Positions 8,062 through 13,572 of a stretch of DNA of 13,572 bases are shown here, one piece after another. Position numbers and translations under genes: made by a program. The first letter of the stretch is position 1. The number at the start of each line of letters is the position of its first letter. The notes under the pieces are model-generated. The model saw only the letters and a program-made list of their open reading frames with translations. It made no database searches and had not been told where the DNA came from. The DNA comes from Dissophora ornata (taxonomy: Eukaryota; Mortierellomycota; Mortierellomycetes; Mortierellales; Mortierellaceae): the NCBI GenBank assembly GCA_025201705.1, contig MU617421.1, forward strand, positions 1-13,572, read 5' to 3'.

Positions 8062-10981
8062 ATGGAGATTCTCAAGGCAGATTTTGAGGCCAGCCTGCCG
8101 CTGCTGCAAAAGGCAATTACAGAGTGCGACTTTGTGGCCATGGACACAGAGATGACAGGTAGACAGTCTCAGTAGCAACCAACACATACCCACCTACCGA
8201 CCCGCACTGCAGCTGTTGTGGGGTGTCGCAGAGTTCACCAGCATTGAAATTGACCAGCCAATACGTCTTCCTTTGATCAGGTCTCGCTTCCCCTGCCAAT
8301 ATCCCAAAGTTCCAGGACAGTCTTTCAACCCGCTACTCAAAGGTGTCTGTCAGTGCTGCCAACTTTCTGGTCATCCAGTTGGGCATCTGCACGTTTACCT
8401 GGTCAGATGACATCGGTGGCTACGAGGCTCGGCCCTTCAACTTTCCCTGTTTTCCATCCAGCGCCGACGAAGCGAAGGCAGGCGAGCGATTCTTCAAGTG
8501 CCAGAGCACTAGTCTTGAATTTCTTCTCAACAACGGCTTTGACTTCAACAAATGGATTCGACATGGCATTCCGTACCTGACACGTCCAGAAGAAGAGGCC
8601 TACATTATGCGCAAGACAGAAAAAACGGCGCTCCACGCCGCCGTTTCAACAACTTCCAGCAACATCCCGATAGATGACCGCAACCGAGAGTTTGTAGAAA
8701 CTACCATGTACGTTCAAAAAGAAAAAAAAGACATTCATCCAAGCTTCCTTTTTCAGATCTCTGTATTTCTGGTCATCTCTCCGCTGTTGGAGCAATGCTA
8801 GGCTACTCTCTATATAATGGATCACTTCTGATTCGCTTTTTAATGCAATGTTTTGTGATGAACAGCGCTAAGATCAAGGAATGGCTTCAAAGTCCTGAGG
8901 AACCCTTGACCGTCTCTGCGCCCAACAGCTTTTTCCGACGGCTAGTCTACCAGGTTGTGCGGACAGACTTCAACGACGAACTTCATGTCGCGGCAAACGC
9001 GCAGGCTCGAACCATGACTATTCAGCAATACACGGACGAAATCCGGTACCAGCAGGAGCAAGCAAAACTCGCGAAGCCACCTATGCTCAACCTTCGTCGC
9101 GTCCTAGATATGATCTCGGATGCGCGCAAACCCCTGATTGGACACAACTGCTTCCTGGATCTTATGCAGATTTCCCAGCAATTTTTGTGGGACCTGCCGC
9201 TGGAGCTGGATGACTGGAAGCGAGCTTTGATGCTTGAATGGGACACGTACGTAAAATTCGCTACCACAATTTACAACTCACCACTGTGATATCCTTTATG
9301 TCCGGAAAATCTAATATGTCATTATATGCTTTTACTATGTAGAATTATTGACACTAAGCACCTGGCAGGACATCCGCTAATCAGCCCTCTACTGCCGACG
9401 ACCGCACTGGAGACGGTATCGGAGAGCGTGCAAAAGGCGCCATTTGCAACAGTTGGGCCAAAAATTGGTAAGCCTCGTTCTCAGGAGTTGCTTCTATGAA
9501 TGTACGAAATCGATAATCCTGACCAGCCGTATCGCTTGGTTCATCTAATTACCTCTCTAGTCATGGCTGAGAATTTCAATCGATATCTTGCGGATGCTTC
9601 AGTGCCAGTTGCGGCAAATGTCGCTCCGCAAGAGTCTGTGACAAAGGGAGAGGAAACGAAGGACGACCCAAAGTATCACGAAGCTGGATACGATGCCTAC
9701 ATTACTGGCCAAGCCTTCCTCCGCTTTACTGGCTATATTATCAAGGAACGTCAGAGACTGATGGTCGAAGATGAAGAGCACACTCGAAAAAAGAGAAGGT
9801 TGGTCGATGGGGATATAGAGGTTGACGACGTATTTGCGAGAGCCATCCAAGCTGTCAGGGAAGCAGAGCCAGCCTTACTGAAGGCACAGGACGAAAAACA
9901 AGAGGTGGGCGAGGACGAGGAAGAGGAGGAAGGCGAGGTGCTAGAGACGGAAACAGAGAAAGACGCGATTCTGGAAAAGCGCAAGCGAGTTATTATGGAC
10001 AATCCTACGACAGAGATTCTGGAGACGGAAGAGTTGAGGGATTACTACAACCTCCTTCACATGATGCGTTCAGATATTCCTGTCATGAATCTGGCAGGCC
10101 CTGATCTGGAGCCGGAGGAGCGGCCATGGTGTTTTTTGCTGAAGAATATTCCGTCGGGCTTTCAGACCTCGACGCTATTCCATCTGTTTAGGTCGTACAA
10201 TCCGTTCCGATTCAATTGGATAGATGGCACAACCGCGTCTATTCAGCTAAGTCAGCGTGCGCCAGCTGTGGAAGGAGAGGAGCCATCGAGGGAGCCATAT
10301 GAGCCGACACCACTGCCGCTGGGACGGCTTGGGGAGGAGTATGTGAACCCGTTGTGTGTGGGGGGCGAGGATGCGGCGATGCGGGGACGCAGCGCGGGGA
10401 TTGTGCCCGAGGCAGCAGATATTGAGGTGGTGTCGTGGAAGGCATGGTACGAGGAAAGGGAGGTGCTAGAGCGACAGGCACGCGATGTCGAGCGAGAGCG
10501 GCGCCAGCAGCCGCAACAACATGTTCAAGAAGTCAATGGCCATGGACGCGGTTTTAAGTGGTCTAGCCGAGGAGGACCTGCATCCTCCGCCCCGCAAGGT
10601 AAGCTGAGAGTACACATGAAAGTGCATGTATACATTGTTGATGCTTGGCTGGGCTCAGATATGTCTCTCAATTTGTGAAGCGCAGTGGTCATTATTGGGC
10701 GGAGTGTATGTGTCTTCGAAACGTGTCTCAGATGAGGGGAGAGACAATGGATCCATTGCCATTACTGTACGCGTGTCGATATTGCCTGACTGGCTGACAA
10801 ACTAACTTGGCGTCTCCTATCGTAACACACAGCATGCGACGGACAGGGTCTGGGATCGGGTCTGCCAGAACGGGAGGGCGTCGCTGCTGTTGCGGCTGTT
10901 GCGGCTGCAAGTGCACACACTGTTGGCACCAAGAGGAAGCACGGCGAGGACCACACTGAACACAACAAGGTTGAGAACTAG
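8062..10981 (+). CDS. PARN: PARN-family poly(A)-specific 3' exoribonuclease (CAF1 fold)
   Basis: Deadenylase trimming poly(A) tails and, in animals, maturing small RNAs. Exons: 8062-8158, 8281-8707, 8866-9246, 9343-9467, 9561-10598, 10681-10766, 10847-10981; introns 122, 158, 96, 93, 82, 80 nt; 762 aa (human PARN 639 aa). The DEDDh catalytic set is complete: D28 and E30 in AMDTEMTG, D273 in GHNCFLDL, H383 and D388 in HEAGYDAYITG. Between the first and second sets lies an R3H-like insert (FFRRLVYQVVRTDF). Residues 531-573 match the PARN RRM: after W533 CFLLKNIPSGF comes NWIDGTTASIQL, in place of human ISWIDDTSAFVSL. Two basic NLS-like stretches are RKKRR (419-423) and TKRKHG near the C terminus; an acidic run sits at 460-476. 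All phases agree. The last two junctions are the least certain: a single 234-nt intron (10599-10832, 738 aa) also keeps frame, but two introns of about 80 nt fit this gene's other introns better, and exon 6 is then open. Confidence 0.92.
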
Positions 10982-11372
10982 ATAGCACTGCCAGAATTTT
11001 TTTTTTTTCATAAGAGAAGGGTACTCGTCCATCCATTATCCATTTCATACCCATGCAGGTTATTGTCGTTATTGCTGTATTTGACTATGCGCCCAAAAAA
11101 GGAAAACTCTGCACCCGCTTCCGAAGATGTCGCAATAACAATCAGCCGTTGCCGTGGGCGAATTTAAAATAAAGGTTCGTGCCACAACAACACCGCAACA
11201 ACGATCATTGTCCATCTCACCTCCTCATTCATCTTCACTCAATCTCAATCTCCTTTTTCATTCCGCAGTTCAAACCCGCACGGCCTGCAACATAGATAGT
11301 GCTCCATCATCGAATATCTTATTCGATTCTGATAACATTGCGCACGGACACTGCGACTCATACTCTCGTATC
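10982..11372. promoter_or_regulatory. PARN 3' flank and SUR2 promoter/5' UTR
   Basis: 391 bp between the PARN stop and the SUR2 ATG. It includes a T10-type run near 10997-11008, then from about 11180 a CA/CT-rich leader typical of fungal 5' UTRs. No ATG occurs between about 11160 and the SUR2 start, so no upstream ORF is expected in a leader of that length. Confidence 0.5.
11309..11327. promoter_or_regulatory. Perfect 8-bp inverted repeat in the SUR2 leader
   Basis: ATCGAATA, a TCT spacer, then TATTCGAT. It centres about 55 nt before the SUR2 ATG. It could be a binding site for a dimeric regulator or a small hairpin in the mRNA leader; no known motif was recognised. Confidence 0.4.
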
Positions 11373-12714
11373 ATGGCACCCACGGTCCAAGCCCCGTTGT
11401 TCTTCTTCATCTCGGACCAGTCCCTGGCACTGCTCCTGCCCATTGTCGTCTACTGGACTTACTCCCTCCTCTTCCATTGGGTGTCGCTCCAGGAGTTCGT
11501 CTGGTTTGAAAAGTACCGCATCCACACCAAAGAGGAGGAGACCAGGAACAGGGTCGAGCTCCCGGATGTTATCAAGGCCGTCATTGTCCAGCAGCTTCTC
11601 CAGGTATGCAGCAGCATGTATGCCGAGATGCATATTAACTACGCCACTGTCGTCAATACACTGACCCTCTTACCTACATCCCAAACCAATAGACCGCCCT
11701 TGGATTTGTGGCTGTTCTCGCCGACGACTCCGAGATGGTGTTTGACGACGAACTCAGTCTAGCCAGGTACCAGACCCGGGTCGCCTCGCTTCTGTCCTTT
11801 GCGGGTCTCCAGGCTTTAGTCTCGCCCTCTGTCATTGCCACAATGACCTACATATGCTACTATTACCTCGAGTCTCTTGTCCGGTTCACAGTCGCCATGG
11901 CTGTCCTCGACACCTGGCAATACTTTCTCCATCGTCTCTTCCACAACGTACCAATCCTCTACAAACACTTCCATTCGCGCCATCACCGCCTCTATGTGAC
12001 TTATGCCTTTGGTGCGCTGTACAACCATCCATTTGAGGGCTTCCTGATGGACAGCGTCGGTGCCAGTGTCGCGTTCCTCATCTCCGGAATGGGTAATCGT
12101 GGCGCTCTTGCATTCTTCTCCTTTTCTACCCTGAAAACCTTGGATGACCACTGTGGATACAACCTGCCATTCAACCCACTGCAGTTCATCTTCAGTAACA
12201 ATGCCGACTAGTAAGTTCCTTAATCCGAGGTTTTGTTGTTTGGCATTGGATACTAGGCATTGATTCTAACAGCTTCACTTTCGTATCATCATCACCTCAC
12301 AGCCACGACATCCACCACCAGCATTTTGGAATCAAGAGCAATTTCTCTCAGCCCTTTGGCACCATTTGGGACCATATTTTAGGCACTCACATGTCGCGTG
12401 AGGAGGCCAACGAAATTATCAGAAAGAAGGAAGAGCGCAAGGCCGCTCGTGTAGCCAGCTCTAAGCCTACAGTCATGCCAGCAAAAAACAGTCCAGTCAG
12501 TTCAGTCTATCCCGCTGACGAAGACGTACACAGCAGTGGTAACAACAGCGAACACGACAGCCATGAGGGAGAGAAGCAATTAGAGAGTCAGAAAGGCATG
12601 GACAATCTTGGCGCAATTCCTCTGGGTGCGACTGAGCTGCGCGAGAGATTCTCGACGCGTGCACGAGTCGACAATGGCTTTGTGTCGGGAAAAGGGCAGG
12701 GCAAGGCTCTTTGA
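11373..12714 (+). CDS. SUR2: Sphingoid base C4-hydroxylase (sphinganine to phytosphingosine)
   Basis: ER-membrane di-iron hydroxylase of the fatty-acid hydroxylase superfamily that adds the C4 hydroxyl to dihydrosphingosine/dihydroceramide, giving the phytosphingosine of fungal sphingolipids. Exons: 11373-11603, 11693-12210, 12303-12714; introns 89 and 92 nt; 386 aa. The iron-ligand histidine boxes are intact: HRLFH (157-161), HSRHH (171-175) and HDIHH (251-255, first codon of its YHDIHH block split by intron 2). Family signatures around them include DTWQYFLHRLFH, YAFGALYNHPFEGFLMD and TLKTLDDHCGYNLPFNP, all close to yeast Sur2. N-terminal hydrophobic segments (VQAPLFFFISDQSLALLLP; VVYWTYSLLFHWV) precede KYRIHTKEEE. 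The tail after about residue 275 is charged and low-complexity (Lys/Glu-rich, then Ser/Asp-rich), with no recognised domain and no obvious KKxx retrieval motif. The start is the first ATG after about position 11160, in an ATGG context. It lies downstream of PARN in the same orientation; that does not imply co-transcription. Confidence 0.95.
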
Positions 12715-12763
12715 ACATGTTAAGCGTATCCCTGTATCATTATAATTCAAACGCTGTAATACC

Positions 12764-12769
12764 ATTAAA
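12764..12769 (+). terminator. Candidate polyadenylation signal of SUR2
   Basis: ATTAAA hexamer about 50 nt after the SUR2 stop, inside ATTAAAAAATAAG. Position and AT-rich setting fit a fungal 3' end signal. Confidence 0.4.
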
Positions 12770-13181
12770 AAATAAGAAAACAGGCGGTTGGGGCTGTGCG
12801 CACATTTACTTCTACGGCGTGACAGAACAAACCCTAAACCCAAATTAAAAGAAATGACGCGTCGGTGATGGCGAAGTTGTCTATTGTCCTTCTGATCGTT
12901 CCGTCCCTAGTCTAAACGTCTAAACGAGGTTGACTCTGTCACAGAAGTGATGTGCATGTAGCTTTTTAGTTCGATAGGGATATGCGCTAGTAGGCCTTTG
13001 ACAATCGCTCTGTCAACTGTTCCAACGGATACGAATGAGTGTCAAGGGCAGTCTTCATGATGCATTCATCTTCGACTCATAGACCCCGCTCTCGCATAAA
13101 CGGAACTAACTTGCCCTAAACCGCCTGTCGACATCCAACCTTACTTTTACCTGTCTACAACCCATAATCATGCCTCTCTTT

Positions 13182-13189
13182 TGACGTCA
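13182..13189. promoter_or_regulatory. CRE palindrome TGACGTCA
   Basis: Exact ATF/CREB consensus octamer in the gene-free right end. It could belong to a promoter of a gene outside the window; only the sequence match supports it. Confidence 0.3.
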
Positions 13190-13572
13190 TCTTCCTTCTC
13201 ACGCACAACCATCACTACAAGCACCGACACCATCTCACGGCTGGCCTTCATACATCTGACCACAATCATAATCACGACCATGGTACCCACGTCTAAATAA
13301 TATCGCCTGCTCATGGCCCACATTCATACACCTTTCCCCGGAACTTATCCATAGCCACCGCTTCAGTCACTGCAGGAGTCAATGCACTTCGGCCTCTTGC
13401 GTCTGGATGATATCGCGTCCCTTCTCGCAGTTGACCGTTGTCCTGCATCTTAGTTTTCAGATGGCTTCGGTAGCTTCGTTCTCTGAATAGCCAGCAACAT
13501 CACTTTGTACTTACAGATTGCCTATTTTTTTTTAACAAAGACTCCACGAGGCATGTACTTTTTTTTTTTTTT

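Larger units (their letters stand above)
12715..13572. other. Right-end intergenic region, no gene seen
   Basis: 858 bp with stops in all frames and no frame I can support. From about 13080 the plus strand becomes pyrimidine/CA-rich (repeated CATC, ACAACC), like the leader or promoter of a gene lying beyond the right edge on the plus strand. A full CRE-type palindrome lies at 13182-13189. The window ends in a run of 14 T after ACTT. Confidence 0.45.

Noticed and set aside
7658..8155. 165-codon plus-strand frame across the SIS1/PARN upstream region
   Set aside because: Does not start at an ATG, overlaps PARN exon 1 in another frame, and its product is low complexity without a recognisable domain.
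12830..12845. Telomere-like CCCTAAACCC
   Set aside because: Only about one and a half units, in the interior of the window; a second lone CCCTAAA occurs near 13114, and no array is present.
12780..13128. 10-bp inverted repeat ACAGGCGGTT / AACCGCCTGT about 330 bp apart
   Set aside because: Short, widely spaced, and without element features between; it could easily be chance.
1..13572. CRISPR, prophage, transposase, tRNA, rRNA or biosynthetic cluster
   Set aside because: None seen: the genes are spliced eukaryotic housekeeping genes, and no repeat-spacer arrays, transposase motifs or tRNA A/B box pairs were found by eye.

Overview
The window is eukaryotic nuclear DNA from a filamentous, early-diverging fungus. 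The evidence is short introns (mostly 80-165 nt) with GT..AG ends and visible CTAAC/CTGAC-type branch sites, yeast/animal-like housekeeping proteins, a fungal-type sphingoid C4-hydroxylase, and a PARN-type deadenylase, which is absent from budding yeast. Mortierellomycetes (Mortierella and relatives) is my best guess, but this is an inference from style and not a demonstrated placement.

Layout, left to right: (1) 1-972, no recognisable gene; a retroposon-like segment bounded by A-tracts and an imperfect 20-bp direct repeat, plus the 3' flank of SEC61. (2) 973-2977 minus, SEC61 translocon alpha subunit, 4 coding exons, 475 aa. (3) 2978-4042, a divergent upstream region with a CCAAT box, an E-box and a 9-bp tandem repeat. 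(4) 4043-6018 plus, vacuolar-type CDF zinc transporter (ZRC1/COT1 family), 4 exons, 559 aa. (5) 6143-7438 minus, class II Hsp40 (SIS1/DNAJB type), 2 exons, 376 aa, convergent with the transporter with only 124 bp between stop codons. (6) 7439-8061, divergent upstream region. (7) 8062-10981 plus, PARN-family poly(A)-specific ribonuclease, modelled as 7 exons, 762 aa. (8) 11373-12714 plus, SUR2 sphinganine C4-hydroxylase, 3 exons, 386 aa. (9) 12715-13572, no gene seen.

All five genes were reconstructed by joining exons so that reading phase is kept across every intron and family motifs stay continuous. Each stop codon and each ATG (all in an ATGG context) is visible. The genes do ordinary, independent housekeeping jobs: ER protein translocation, zinc sequestration, cytosolic chaperoning, mRNA deadenylation and phytoceramide synthesis. 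I see no functional cluster, mobile system or defence locus, and no convincing undescribed system. The points worth a second look are local: the retroposon-like left end, a stop-free 3n intron in the zinc transporter, a 10-nt first coding exon in SEC61, the coding minisatellite in SIS1, and the exact 3' splicing of the PARN gene. The sequence starts in a 21-A run and ends in a T run, which fits a short-read contig broken at homopolymers.
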